A DNA stretch of 64,000 nucleotides, from assembly GCF_000974445.1 (NCBI RefSeq), contig NZ_BBOJ01000002.1, positions 124,001 through 188,000 on the forward strand, in the 5' to 3' direction. The notes beneath the pieces are model-generated. The model was not told where the DNA came from and did no database searches. It was given only the letters and a program-made list of their open reading frames with translations. Below, piece after piece: positions 8,645-17,795 of the stretch (the stretch's first letter is position 1; the number at the start of each line of letters is the position of its first letter). The stretch comes from Lentzea aerocolonigenes. GTDB lineage: Bacteria > Actinomycetota > Actinomycetes > Mycobacteriales > Pseudonocardiaceae. The translations under genes and the position numbers were made by a program.

Positions 8645-10057
8645 TCAGGCCCCCAGCCGGAAGTCGGCGACGCGGATCGGGGACGGCGTGGTGCCGCTGG
8701 ACGTCTGCTGGTACTGCACCGACAGAATCCCCAGCGACGCGACACGGGACGTGTCGACGTTGACCTCACCGAACGCCTGCAGCGACGGGCGGTCGAACAC
8801 CGTCGTCCAGTCGGTCCAGCCGCTCGCCTTGCTCGCCGCCACGATCCTGCCGCGCGGCATCACCAGGTACGCGTTGTCGTTGCGGTCGAGCACGATCTTG
8901 GTGCGTTGCGTGTGGTTCGGCGCGATCGGAACCTCCATCTTGGTCCACTTGCCGTCCGCACCGCGGAAGACGTGGAACGTGCGGCCGTACTGGGCGCGCT
9001 GCTGCGCGTAGTTCGACACGCACTGGGTGAACCGGCCCGGCACGTAGCTGATCACCACGTGCGGGCGGCCGTCGGCGTCCACGGCCTGGCTCTCCTGGTT
9101 CATCAGGCCGTGGTTCGGGTCGAGCGGGTCGACCACCAGGCCGGGCGAGTTGACGGTCACGGGGCTGGACCCCGTCGTGCCCACCGCGGTGCCGGCACCG
9201 TTGCGCCACGTCCGCCCGCGGTCGTCGCTGTAGACGTAGCCGGTGTCGTGGTTGGTCAGCCCGCCGGAGTTGCACAGCACGCCCGTGTTGCCCTCACGCC
9301 AGGTGAAAGCGGCGTGCAGCCGTCCACTCCGGTCGTAGTTCAGGCCGTGCAGGTACATGTTGCGGGTGTTCGACACGACGCCGTTCGGCCCGGTGTACGA
9401 CCCGGTCGCGGACGACCAGCCACCGAGTTTGCTCCACGTGCCGCCGGAGTACTCGGCCAGCTCGTTGACGCCGTTGCCCGAACCACCGGTGCGGTAGCTG
9501 AACTGCAGCCTGCCCTCAGGCGTCACGACGAACTGCGGGTACGTCATCGACCCCAGCTCGACGCCGCCCAGCGTCCGCCCGACCGCGCCGAAGGACTCCG
9601 CGGTCCACGGCTGCGCGCCGATCGCGAGGCCCGGCTTGGAGCGGAAGTAGAACAACCGCGTGTTGTGCGTGTCCATCGCGACGTGGATCGTGTTGTCCTG
9701 CGGGGAGATCCCGATGGAGATCACGTTGTGCGAGTCGTCGACGCTGAGCTGGTGCGGCAGGACCACGGTCTCCCACCGCGTGCTGCCGAGGCTCCGGCGC
9801 GCGATCACGGCGTTGCGGCTCCCGGTGTACCACGTGGCGTACTGACGCCCCATGTACGTCACGATCGCGTCCTGCTGGAACGAGTTGTTGTTCACCACCC
9901 CGTCGTACGAGACGAAGTACAGCGCCGACGGATCGAGCAGCGTGTCGCCCACGAGGCTGACGGTCGGTGCCGCCAGGGGTGCCGCGTTTCCGGGCACTGC
10001 CACCGACGCCAGCAGCACCGCGGCCGCCAGCACGACCGGCGCTGTTCTGCGTTTCAT
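8645..10057 (-). CDS. Secreted BNR_4-family beta-propeller enzyme, possibly acting on rhamnose-glucuronate caps
   Basis: The 470-residue protein has a signal peptide (MKRRTAPVVLAAAVLLASVAVPGNA) and one long domain of BNR_4 type (VSYDGVVNNNSFQQDAIVTYMGRQYATWY, HNVISIGISPQDNTIHVAMD, YPQFVVTPEGRLQFSYRTGGSG). This family gives seven-bladed propellers and includes PL24/PL25 ulvan lyases, GH145 and PL42 enzymes that remove L-rhamnose attached to glucuronic acid. Rha-GlcA caps occur on arabinogalactan proteins, and the gene is cotranscribed with the GH30 galactanase-like gene. A role in uncapping arabinogalactan is therefore inferred, not proven. A GAGGA ribosome site precedes the ATG. The reaction (lyase or hydrolase) cannot be told from sequence alone. 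Confidence 0.75.
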   Translation of the reverse strand: MKRRTAPVVLAAAVLLASVAVPGNAAPLAAPTVSLVGDTLLDPSALYFVSYDGVVNNNSFQQDAIVTYMGRQYATWYTGSRNAVIARRSLGSTRWETVVLPHQLSVDDSHNVISIGISPQDNTIHVAMDTHNTRLFYFRSKPGLAIGAQPWTAESFGAVGRTLGGVELGSMTYPQFVVTPEGRLQFSYRTGGSGNGVNELAEYSGGTWSKLGGWSSATGSYTGPNGVVSNTRNMYLHGLNYDRSGRLHAAFTWREGNTGVLCNSGGLTNHDTGYVYSDDRGRTWRNGAGTAVGTTGSSPVTVNSPGLVVDPLDPNHGLMNQESQAVDADGRPHVVISYVPGRFTQCVSNYAQQRAQYGRTFHVFRGADGKWTKMEVPIAPNHTQRTKIVLDRNDNAYLVMPRGRIVAASKASGWTDWTTVFDRPSLQAFGEVNVDTSRVASLGILSVQYQQTSSGTTPSPIRVADFRLGA

Positions 10058-10105
10058 CTTGCACGTCCTCTTCGTCGAGGGGGCCTGCTGATCGGCAGCG
10101 TGCAG

Positions 10106-10197
10106 TCGAACAAAATCGAACGCAAGACAGTCGTCGTTCGATAACACCGCTCGAACCTGTGAAGGGCGTGGACCTCGCGGCCCCTTGTCGCGTTCGA
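10106..10197. promoter_or_regulatory. TCGAAC/GTTCGA boxes between the divergent BNR_4 and GH2 genes
   Basis: TCGAAC occurs at 10106, 10116 and 10151; GTTCGA at 10136 and 10192. The first pair is a direct repeat with 10-bp period. The boxes lie between two divergent starts (10057 minus, 10248 plus), so one regulator could control both. Confidence 0.55.
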
Positions 10198-10247
10198 CCG
10201 CAATCTGTTCACTTGTGTTCATTTCTGTCTGAACATGGAGGTTCAGC

Positions 10248-13200
10248 GTGCGGCGCGCGATTGTTCTTGCAACAGTCATGTTGGTTGCGGCAGGTTCGAT
10301 GACCCCGATCGCCGCCGCCGTCGATCCTCCGCCTGACGTGCACACCTATCTCGAAGATCCGCGCAAGATCGCCGAGGGACAGGAGCCGCACCACGCGTTG
10401 CTGCTCCCCCAGGCCGACGTCGCCGGGGCCGTGCGCGGGGACGAGCGCACGCCGTTCACGCAGACGCTCGACGGCAAGTGGCGGATCTCCATGGCGGACA
10501 AGCCCGCCGACGTTCCGGCCCGGTTCTACGCCAACGACTACGACACGTCCGGCTGGCGCACGGTCACCGTGCCGCACACCTGGCAGACCGACGGCCTGGA
10601 CCACCCGATCTTCCGCAACATCGCCACCGAGGTGCAGCCGGACGACCCGCCCCGCGTCCCCCGCGACGTCAACCCGACCGGCGCGTACGTCCGCGACTTC
10701 GACGTGCCGGCCAGCTGGACGAAGCGCGAGACGTTCCTGCGCTTCGAAGGCGTCACGTCGGGCTACTTCGTGTGGGTCAACGGGAAGTACGTCGGTTACG
10801 ACCAGGGCGGCTACACCCCGGCCGAGTTCGACATCTCCTCCGCGCTGCGGCCCGGCCGCAACAAGGTCGCCGTGCAGGTCCACCGCTGGAGCGCCGGTTC
10901 CTACCTGGAGGACTACGACCAGTGGCGCTACAGCGGGATCTTCCGCTCGGTGTCGCTGTACTCGACGCCCGCCACGTACATCCAGGACGTCACGCTCAAG
11001 ACCGATCTGGACGCCACCTACACCGACGCGACGCTCACCGCGGACGTCGAGCTCGGCCACAAGCCCGGCGGCACCACCGGCACGCACAAGGTCACCGCCA
11101 GCCTGCGTGACGCCAAGGGTACCGAGGTCGCTTCGGCCGGCCAGGACACCGACGGCAGCACGGCCCGGATCACGGTGCCGGTGCGCAACCCCGCCAAGTG
11201 GACCGACGAGACGCCGAACATCTACACCGTCGTGCTGACGCTCACCGCGCCCGACGGCAAGGTCACGCACATCACCAGTGACACCACCGGCTTCCGCAAG
11301 ATCGAGATCAAGAACAAGACGCTGCTCGTCAACGGCAAGCGCGTGCTGTTCAAGGGCGTCAACCGCGCCGAGACCGACCCCGAGCACGGCCGGCACGTGC
11401 CGCGCAAGGCCCAGGAACGCGACGTGGCGTTGCTGGAGCAGCTCAACGTCAACGCCGTCCGCACCTCGCACTACCCGAGCGACCCGTACTTCTACGACCT
11501 CGCCGACAAGGCCGGCATCTGGATCGACGACGAGGTCGACATCGAGACCCACAACCACGAGAACTGCTCGCGGTGGTGCCAGGCCAACCAGCCGGAGTGG
11601 CGCGACACGTTCATGGACCGCATGATCGGCATGGTCGAGCGGGACAAGAACCACCCGAGCGTCTTCCTGTGGGACACGGGCAACGAGGCCGGGCTCGGCG
11701 CGCACCACTACGAGATGGCCAAGTGGGTCAAGGCCGCCGACCCGTCACGGCCGATCTACCACCAGTCGAACAACCCCGACGGTGACGCGCCGTTCGCCGA
11801 CGTGTGGGGCCCGCGCTACCCGTCGCCGGAACGGTTCGCCGAGCAGGCGAAGAGCACGACCAAGCCGTTGATCTTCGGCGAGTACGCGCACGCGATGGGC
11901 AACAGCCTGGGCAACTTCCGGGAGTTCTGGGAGATCATCCGCGCCAACCCGCAGACCCAGGGCGGCTTCATCTGGGACTGGGCCGAGCAGAACATCAAGC
12001 AGAAGACCCGCATCGCGCCCGACACGTCCGGCAACAACATCACCGCGATGCTCGCCGGGGCGCCGAAGCTCGTCGACGGCCACCGCGGCAAGGCGTTGTC
12101 GTTGTCCGGCCTGGACGACTGGGTCGAGGTCTACCGCGACCGCAAGCTCGACATCACCGGCACGGCGCTGACGCTCGACGCGTGGGTCAAGCCGGGCAGG
12201 TGGACCGGCCAGTTCCCGATCATCGCCAAGGGCGACCACCAGTGGACGCTCAAGATGAAGAACGAGACGACACTCGAGTTCTTCATCCACAGCGGCACCT
12301 GGCGGGCCGTGCAGGCGAAGGTGCCGGCCGACTTCTACGGCAAGTGGCACCGGGTGAGCGGCACCTACGACGGCACCGCGCTGCGGCTCTACCTCGACGG
12401 CGCCGAGGTCGGCACGCTGCCGTTCACGGGCACGATCGACTACTCGGCGGCGGACGTGAACATCGGCCGCGACTTCGAGATGTCGTGGAACGACCCGTCC
12501 ACGGTCGGCCTGCTGTCCCGCGGTGACGTCGACGACGTGCGGATCTACGACCGGGCGCTGTCTGCGACCGAGCTCAACGCCGCCACTCCGGTGGGCGGTG
12601 CCGTGCTGGCGCTGGACTTCGACAGCGTGCAGGAACGCGGCACGCACTTCGCCTACGGCTCGACGCTGTCCGGTGTGGACGGTCTGGTCAACACCGACCG
12701 CACGCCGCAGCCGGAGACGCTGCAGATGGCGTGGGCGCACCAGCCGATCCGGTTCGCCTACTCCGGCGGCGCGCTGTCGGTGACCAACGAACGGCAGTTC
12801 ACCGGCACCGACGACCTCACGCTGCGGTGGCGGGTCACCGAGGGCTCGCGGACGGTCAAGAGCGGCGAACGGCCGTTGCGGGTCGCGGCCGCCACGACCG
12901 CGCCGATCTCGTTGCCGGTGCCGGTCAACGACGCCGACCGCGAACGGTTCCTGACCGTCGAGACGGTCCAGCACGGCGGGCACGTGCTCGCCCACGACCA
13001 GTTCCCGCTGGGCGGCAGCCGGGTGCCGGGCCTCGACAAGGCACCGCTCGACTGGCTCGTCGTGTTCACCCACGAGGACGCGAACAAGGTCACCGCGTCC
13101 GCCGCCGGTACGACCTACACGGTCGACAAGAAGTCCGGTGTGCTCACCTCCATCAAATCGTGGGGCAGGGAGCTGCTCGCCAGCGGCCCGAAGCTCGACG

Positions 13201-13964
13201 CGTGGCGCGCGCCGATCAGCAACGAGACGTACACGTGGGGCCGTGCCGAAGGCGAGGACTGGCGCAAGGCGGGCCTCGACCGGCTGGAGACCACCGTGGC
13301 CGGCGTGCGGGTCGAGAAGGACGGTCTCAAGACGACCCGGATCGTCGTGGACAGCAAGGTCGCCGCGCCCGGCGTGACCGGGGCGTGGTTCGACCAGACG
13401 ATGGTGTACTCGGTGGACTCGACCGGTGTGCTGCGGCTCGGCCACCGGGTGACGCCGCAGGGTTCGATGCGGACACTGCCCTACCTGCCGCGCATCGGCG
13501 TCCAGCTGTCGGTTCCGGACCGGTACTCGGAGTTCACCTGGTACGGCCGGAAGGCGGAGAGCTACGTCGACCGCAAGGACGGCACGCCGATCGGGGTGCA
13601 CTCGAGCTCGGTGGCCGACCAGTACGTCGAGTACCACCGTCCGCAGGACCACGGCAACCACACCGACACCCGGTGGGCGCTGCTCACCGACGGCCGCACG
13701 TCCGGCCTGCTGGTGTCGGGCGCTCGCGAGGTCAGCGTGATGCAGTACGACGACCTCGAGCGGGCCGCGTACCCGTTCATGTTGCAGCGCAACAAGGGGT
13801 ACTTCACCCTGCACGCCGACCACGCCGTGACCGGTGTCGGTGACACGCCGAACCCGGTGCGGCAGCGCAGCCAGGTCCGTCCCGACTCCACCTACGAGTA
13901 CACGCTCACGCTGCGGCCGCTGACGTCGCAGGAGGCCTGGTCGGGTAAACCGGCGGGTGCCTGA
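10248..13964 (+). CDS. Secreted GH2 beta-galactosidase (LacZ type) with inserted LamG domain
   Basis: The 1238-residue protein starts at a GTG with GGAGG seven bases upstream and carries a signal peptide (MRRAIVLATVMLVAAG to AAA). Order: sugar-binding domain (GWRTVTVPHTWQ), Ig-like beta-sandwich, TIM barrel with acid/base GNEAG (Glu480) and nucleophile FGEYAHAMGN (Glu545), then a LamG/concanavalin-like insertion at about residues 600-785 (LTLDAWVKPGRW, RLYLDGAEVGTL, VDDVRIYDRALS), followed by the DUF4981-like domain and the C-terminal beta-galactosidase small-chain domain (EFTWYGRKAESYVDRK). Lac family members are about 1020 residues; the extra length is the insertion. Role: release of beta-galactose, plausibly from galactan or arabinogalactan fragments. 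It is divergent from the BNR_4/GH30 pair. Confidence 0.92.
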   Translation: MRRAIVLATVMLVAAGSMTPIAAAVDPPPDVHTYLEDPRKIAEGQEPHHALLLPQADVAGAVRGDERTPFTQTLDGKWRISMADKPADVPARFYANDYDTSGWRTVTVPHTWQTDGLDHPIFRNIATEVQPDDPPRVPRDVNPTGAYVRDFDVPASWTKRETFLRFEGVTSGYFVWVNGKYVGYDQGGYTPAEFDISSALRPGRNKVAVQVHRWSAGSYLEDYDQWRYSGIFRSVSLYSTPATYIQDVTLKTDLDATYTDATLTADVELGHKPGGTTGTHKVTASLRDAKGTEVASAGQDTDGSTARITVPVRNPAKWTDETPNIYTVVLTLTAPDGKVTHITSDTTGFRKIEIKNKTLLVNGKRVLFKGVNRAETDPEHGRHVPRKAQERDVALLEQLNVNAVRTSHYPSDPYFYDLADKAGIWIDDEVDIETHNHENCSRWCQANQPEWRDTFMDRMIGMVERDKNHPSVFLWDTGNEAGLGAHHYEMAKWVKAADPSRPIYHQSNNPDGDAPFADVWGPRYPSPERFAEQAKSTTKPLIFGEYAHAMGNSLGNFREFWEIIRANPQTQGGFIWDWAEQNIKQKTRIAPDTSGNNITAMLAGAPKLVDGHRGKALSLSGLDDWVEVYRDRKLDITGTALTLDAWVKPGRWTGQFPIIAKGDHQWTLKMKNETTLEFFIHSGTWRAVQAKVPADFYGKWHRVSGTYDGTALRLYLDGAEVGTLPFTGTIDYSAADVNIGRDFEMSWNDPSTVGLLSRGDVDDVRIYDRALSATELNAATPVGGAVLALDFDSVQERGTHFAYGSTLSGVDGLVNTDRTPQPETLQMAWAHQPIRFAYSGGALSVTNERQFTGTDDLTLRWRVTEGSRTVKSGERPLRVAAATTAPISLPVPVNDADRERFLTVETVQHGGHVLAHDQFPLGGSRVPGLDKAPLDWLVVFTHEDANKVTASAAGTTYTVDKKSGVLTSIKSWGRELLASGPKLDAWRAPISNETYTWGRAEGEDWRKAGLDRLETTVAGVRVEKDGLKTTRIVVDSKVAAPGVTGAWFDQTMVYSVDSTGVLRLGHRVTPQGSMRTLPYLPRIGVQLSVPDRYSEFTWYGRKAESYVDRKDGTPIGVHSSSVADQYVEYHRPQDHGNHTDTRWALLTDGRTSGLLVSGAREVSVMQYDDLERAAYPFMLQRNKGYFTLHADHAVTGVGDTPNPVRQRSQVRPDSTYEYTLTLRPLTSQEAWSGKPAGA

Positions 13965-13970
13965 TGGGAA

Positions 13971-14005
13971 GGGGTGGCCCCGGATCTCCGGGGTCACCCC
14001 TTTTT
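13971..14005 (+). terminator. Intrinsic terminator after the GH2 gene
   Basis: A 14-bp stem (13971-13984 with 13987-14000, a single G-T pair) is followed by TTTTT at 14001-14005, six bases after the GH2 stop codon. Confidence 0.9.
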
Positions 14006-14128
14006 CGCGCGCGGCGTCCGTCCGATGTGGACTTCGCGGGTTTCACACGAACGGACAAGTGAACACGAAGTGCTCGCCGCGTTTCTCATCTTTCCACCGT
14101 CCAGTAAAGAGTCCTTGTGGCACAACGG

Positions 14129-14164
14129 GTTCGTCCGTTCGACAGCGGTTCGACGACGGTTCGA
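14129..14164 (+). promoter_or_regulatory. Direct repeats of GTTCGA upstream of the adenylation-enzyme operon
   Basis: GTTCGT at 14129 and GTTCGA at 14137, 14148 and 14159. The last three have an exact 11-bp period, as expected for a regulator binding one face of DNA; OmpR-type winged-helix factors (PhoP, SARP) use such arrays. The operon start is about 75 bp downstream. Confidence 0.6.
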
Positions 14165-14239
14165 CAGGGCGTGAACAAACTGAGGGGGTGTCTCGTTCAG
14201 AACGGGTGACCGCGCTTCGCTCATGGAAGGGCACCCGCA

Positions 14240-15772
14240 GTGAATGCCGTGTTCCAGGACTCCGCCCTGCGCGATCTGCCGCCGGTGGACCGCGCCTTGT
14301 TCCAGTCGTTCGGCGCCGGACCTGTCCGGACACCACCGTTCCACCACATCCACCACGCCGTGGAGAAACAGGCGTTGCTGCATCCGGACCTGACCGCCGT
14401 GGAGCATCTCGGCGAGTCCGTGACCTACGCCGAACTGGACCGCAGAGCGGAACTGCTCGCCGAGTTCCTCACCCGCGCCGGAGTGCGTCCCGGTGACCGC
14501 GTCGGACTGTTCCTCACCAGGTCGATCTCGATGGTCGTCGGCATACTGGGCGCGCTCAAGGCAGGTGCGGCCTACGTCCCACAGGACGTGCGCATCGCAC
14601 CGCAAGTCCACTTGCGACACATCGTCCGCACCGCGCGCATCGACTTCGTGCTCACCACCAGCGAGCACGAGCCCGCGCTGCCCGAGAACCTCGGCACGAT
14701 CATCGCGATAGACCGTGTGCCGCACTCGGACGACTTCCACCGGACCATCACCGAGGACTCCGCGATCGCCGCCGTCATCTTCACCTCCGGCACGACGGGA
14801 CGTCCGAACGGGGTGCAGGTCACGCACGCCAACCTGTGCAACGTCCTGCTGACCGCGCCCGGATGCCTCGGCGTCAGGCCCGGCACCAGGGTGTCGCAAC
14901 TGCTGAACATCGCCTTCGACATGGCGATGTGGGAGGTCCTCGGCACGCTGGCCCAGGGCGGCACGCTCGTCGTCCGCGGCAGCGACATCGAGGCGACGGC
15001 GAGCACGGTGGACGTGGTCATCGCCACGCCCAGCGTGCTGGCGTCGCTGGATCCCGTCGTGTGCAAGGGAGTTCGGACGGTCGCGGTGGCCGGTGAGCGC
15101 TGCCCTCAGTCACTGGCCGAGTCGTGGGCACGGCATGCCACCTTCCACAACGCGTGCGGGCCCACCGAGGTCACGATCGTCAACACGGTCCAGCGCTACG
15201 AGCCCGGCGGCCCGCTGACCATCGGCAGGCCCGTGCCGAACACCACTGTGTACGTGCTCGACGAGGACCTGCGGCCGTGCCGGATCGGTGAGGTCGGCGA
15301 GATGTGGGCGGGTGGTGAGTGCGTGACGGCGGGATACCTGGGAGATCCCGAGCTGACGGACGCGCGCTACCGGCCGGACCCGTTCCTGGGCGGTGACCAC
15401 CTGATGTTCCGGACCCGCGATCTCGGGCGGTGGACGCGCGACGGCCAGCTGGAGCACCACGGCCGCACCGACGACCAGGTGAAGGTCCGCGGGTTTCGGG
15501 TCGAGCTCGACGCCGTGACGTCGGCGCTGGAGGGCGCGGTGGACTGCAGCCGGGCCACGACGTTGCTGCACAACGGCAAGCTCGTCGGGTTCATCAGCCC
15601 GGCCAGCGCGGTGCCGGAGCAAGCCCGCAGGGCAGTCGCGGAACGGCTGCCGTACTACTGCGTGCCCACGCTGATCGTGCCGGTCGACACGCTGCCGACG
15701 ACGGACCGCGGCAAGGTCGACCGGCGGGCACTGCTGTCGCGTTTGGACGGACAGAAGGAAACGGTGGCATGA
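14240..15772 (+). CDS. Stand-alone amino-acid-adenylation-type enzyme (ANL superfamily)
   Basis: The 510-residue protein begins at a GTG with GGAAGGG eight bases upstream. It contains the NRPS A-domain core motifs: FTSGTTGRPNGVQ (about 181), FDMAMWE, NACGPTE (about 304), RTRDLGRW, GRTDDQVKVRGFRVEL, and the catalytic lysine in TDRGKVDR (Lys492). There is no condensation, carrier or thioesterase domain and no carrier gene next to it. The start of the next gene overlaps its stop (ATGA), and that gene encodes a six-helix flavoreductase. The same two domains are fused in the fungal redox protein TmpL, so this looks like its split counterpart. It should activate a carboxylic acid as an adenylate; substrate and acceptor are unknown. 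Confidence 0.85.
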   Translation: MNAVFQDSALRDLPPVDRALFQSFGAGPVRTPPFHHIHHAVEKQALLHPDLTAVEHLGESVTYAELDRRAELLAEFLTRAGVRPGDRVGLFLTRSISMVVGILGALKAGAAYVPQDVRIAPQVHLRHIVRTARIDFVLTTSEHEPALPENLGTIIAIDRVPHSDDFHRTITEDSAIAAVIFTSGTTGRPNGVQVTHANLCNVLLTAPGCLGVRPGTRVSQLLNIAFDMAMWEVLGTLAQGGTLVVRGSDIEATASTVDVVIATPSVLASLDPVVCKGVRTVAVAGERCPQSLAESWARHATFHNACGPTEVTIVNTVQRYEPGGPLTIGRPVPNTTVYVLDEDLRPCRIGEVGEMWAGGECVTAGYLGDPELTDARYRPDPFLGGDHLMFRTRDLGRWTRDGQLEHHGRTDDQVKVRGFRVELDAVTSALEGAVDCSRATTLLHNGKLVGFISPASAVPEQARRAVAERLPYYCVPTLIVPVDTLPTTDRGKVDRRALLSRLDGQKETVA

Positions 15773-17001
15773 CCTCAGTTCACGCCGTTGCGCTCCCGCC
15801 CGCCGACCGCTCGTGGCGCACGCTCCTGCGCCGCCGGCCGTTCACCCACCACAACCGGCTCGTCGCTCTCGTCGTGCTGGTCAACCTCGGTTTTCTCGGG
15901 TGGTGGAGCGGTGACACCGACCGGGCCACCGCGCTGGTGGTCGCCAACCTGACGCTCGCCGCCCTCATCCGCCAGCAGCTCGTGATCAACCTGCTGTTCT
16001 GGCTCGCCACCAGCGCGCCGAAGCACTGGCCGTTGCGGATCCGCTGGACGCTGGGCAAGGTCTACCACTTCGGCGGCCTGCACGTCGGTGCGGCGATCTG
16101 CGCCACCGCTTGGTTCCTCGTCGTCGCGGCCACGACGAGCGGACCGCCGTTCGTCCTCGCGCTGACCTGGATGATCACGGCTCTGCTCGTGACGCTGGTG
16201 GTGCTGGCGCTCCCCCGCCTGCGGGCCAAGCACCACGACCTGTTCGAGCGGGCGCACCGGTTCGGCGGCTGGTCGGTGCTCGTGCTGTTCGGGGTGCTGG
16301 CGGCGGTGTCCAACCCGGTCTTCCTCTGGCCGCTCGCCGTCGTGGTGGCCAGCGTGGTCCTGCCGTGGCTGAGACTGCGGCGGGTGCCGGTGCACATCGT
16401 CAGCCCGTCACCGCACGTCGCGCTCGTGTCGTTCGACCACGGCGTCACGCCGTTCGCGGGCTCGTCGACGACGGTGAGCCGCAACCCGTTGCTGGAATGG
16501 CATTCCTTCGCCAACGTCCCGGCGCCGGGCCGCAGCGGTTTCCGGCTCACCATCTCCCGCGCGGGCGACTGGACGGCGAAGTTCATCGCCGACCAGCCGA
16601 GTCACGTGTGGGTCAAGGGCATCCCGACCGCGGGCGTCGGCAACATCGACAAGCTGTTCACCAGGGTGGTGTGGGTCGCCACCGGCAGCGGCATCGGCCC
16701 GTGCCTGCCCCACCTGCTGGCCGGTGACACGCCGTCGGTGCTGGTGTGGTCGACCCGCAACCCGCGCCGCACCTACGGGGACGCACTCGTCGACGAGATC
16801 CTCGGCGTGCAGCCCGACGCCGTCGTCTGGGACACCGAGAGCCAGGGCAAGCCGGACCTGGTCGCGCTCGCGTACGACGCCTGTCGGCGGTTCGACGCCG
16901 AAGCGGTCATCTGCATCTCGAACAAACCCACCACGTGGCACGTCGTCGAGGAGCTGGAGTCGAGGGGAATTCCGGCCTACGGCGCGATCTGGGACTCGTG
17001 A
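15769..17001 (+). CDS. Six-helix membrane protein with ferric-reductase/NADPH-oxidase-like FAD/NAD domain (TmpA/TmpL-like)
   Basis: The 410-residue protein overlaps the adenylation gene by four bases. The N-terminal half (about 30-205) has six hydrophobic helices, with histidines in YHFGGLHVG and AHRFGGW that could bind haem. The C-terminal half resembles a ferredoxin-reductase module: EWHSFANV (His245) in the place of the HPF flavin motif, AGDWT (265-269) as in NADPH oxidases, and ATGSGIGPCLPHLL (about 304-317) as the nucleotide-binding loop. The arrangement matches fungal TmpA and the C-terminal part of TmpL, membrane flavoproteins tied to redox homeostasis. Electron donor and acceptor here are unknown. 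Annotation pipelines would often call it only an integral membrane protein. Confidence 0.75.
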   Translation: MTSVHAVALPPADRSWRTLLRRRPFTHHNRLVALVVLVNLGFLGWWSGDTDRATALVVANLTLAALIRQQLVINLLFWLATSAPKHWPLRIRWTLGKVYHFGGLHVGAAICATAWFLVVAATTSGPPFVLALTWMITALLVTLVVLALPRLRAKHHDLFERAHRFGGWSVLVLFGVLAAVSNPVFLWPLAVVVASVVLPWLRLRRVPVHIVSPSPHVALVSFDHGVTPFAGSSTTVSRNPLLEWHSFANVPAPGRSGFRLTISRAGDWTAKFIADQPSHVWVKGIPTAGVGNIDKLFTRVVWVATGSGIGPCLPHLLAGDTPSVLVWSTRNPRRTYGDALVDEILGVQPDAVVWDTESQGKPDLVALAYDACRRFDAEAVICISNKPTTWHVVEELESRGIPAYGAIWDS

Positions 17002-17011
17002 GGAGACCACT

Positions 17012-17785
17012 GTGGACTATCAGACGCTCGTACTCGACGAGCACGACGGCGTGCTGACGGTGACGGTGCACCGCCCACCCGCGCGCAACGCGTTGTCCCA
17101 GCAGACCCTCTCCGAACTGCGCCACCTCTTCAGCCACCTCACGGGACCGCGCGCGGTGCTGCTCACGGGGTCCGAGGGCCCGGCGTTCATCGCGGGCGCC
17201 GACATCCGCGAGATGGCCGCCATGACACCGGAGGAGGGCGAGGCGTTCGGTGCGCTGGGCCAGGAGGTGACCCGGCTGATCGAACGGTTCGGAGTACCGG
17301 TGATCGCGTGCGTCGACGGGTTCGCGCTCGGCGGCGGCTGCGAGATGGCCATGGCGTGCGACTTCGTCTACGCCACCCGCAAAGCGGTGTTCGGGCAGCC
17401 GGAGGTCTTGCTGGGCCTGATTCCCGGCTTCGGCGGCTGCGTCCGGCTGTTCCGCCGGGTCGGTGTGGCCAAGGCGCGCGAGCTGATCTACTCGGGGCGC
17501 CGGGTCGACGCCGAGGAAGCCTGCCGGCTCGGGCTGGTGAACGCGGTGTTCGACACCCGCGAGGAGATGTTCGCCGCCGCCCGCCTGGTGCTGGCCGACA
17601 TCGCCGCCAACTCCCCCACCGCGGTCGCCACCTGCAAGTCGGTGATCAACGAGGTGGACGGTCTCGGTGTCGACGACGGTCTGCGCGTGGAGCTCGACGC
17701 GTTCCGGCGGACGTTCACCACCGACGACATGCGCGAGGGCACAGCGGCCTTCCTGGCCAAACGCACGCCGGATTTCCGGCACTAG
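17012..17785 (+). CDS. Enoyl-CoA hydratase/isomerase family protein (crotonase)
   Basis: The 257-residue protein starts at GTG 17012, ten bases after the previous stop, with AGGAG overlapping that stop. It has the crotonase oxyanion motifs FIAGADIREM and ALGGGCEMAMACD, and both catalytic glutamates of true hydratases, Glu111 and Glu131 (GQPEVLLGLIPGFGG), spaced 20 residues as in rat enoyl-CoA hydratase. It is therefore probably an active hydratase or isomerase acting on a CoA or other thioester. It forms an operon with the adenylation enzyme and the membrane reductase. Its real substrate may be the acid activated by the first gene; that link is inference. Confidence 0.88.
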   Translation: MDYQTLVLDEHDGVLTVTVHRPPARNALSQQTLSELRHLFSHLTGPRAVLLTGSEGPAFIAGADIREMAAMTPEEGEAFGALGQEVTRLIERFGVPVIACVDGFALGGGCEMAMACDFVYATRKAVFGQPEVLLGLIPGFGGCVRLFRRVGVAKARELIYSGRRVDAEEACRLGLVNAVFDTREEMFAAARLVLADIAANSPTAVATCKSVINEVDGLGVDDGLRVELDAFRRTFTTDDMREGTAAFLAKRTPDFRH

Positions 17786-17795
17786 GCGGTGCGTC

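Noticed and set aside
10106..10197. TCGAAC and GTTCGA words as SOS boxes for LexA
   Set aside because: The actinobacterial SOS box is an inverted TCGAAC-N4-GTTCGA. Here the words are mostly direct repeats with 9-11 bp period upstream of carbohydrate genes, and no proper inverted box with a 4-bp spacer was found.
14129..14164. GGTTCGA repeats as T-loops of tRNA genes
   Set aside because: GGTTCGA is the tRNA T-loop core, but no acceptor, anticodon or D-arm pairing surrounds these copies and they repeat every 11 bp.
14240..17785. A nonribosomal peptide biosynthetic gene cluster
   Set aside because: There is one adenylation domain but no condensation, carrier, thioesterase or MbtH-like gene, so peptide assembly is not supported.
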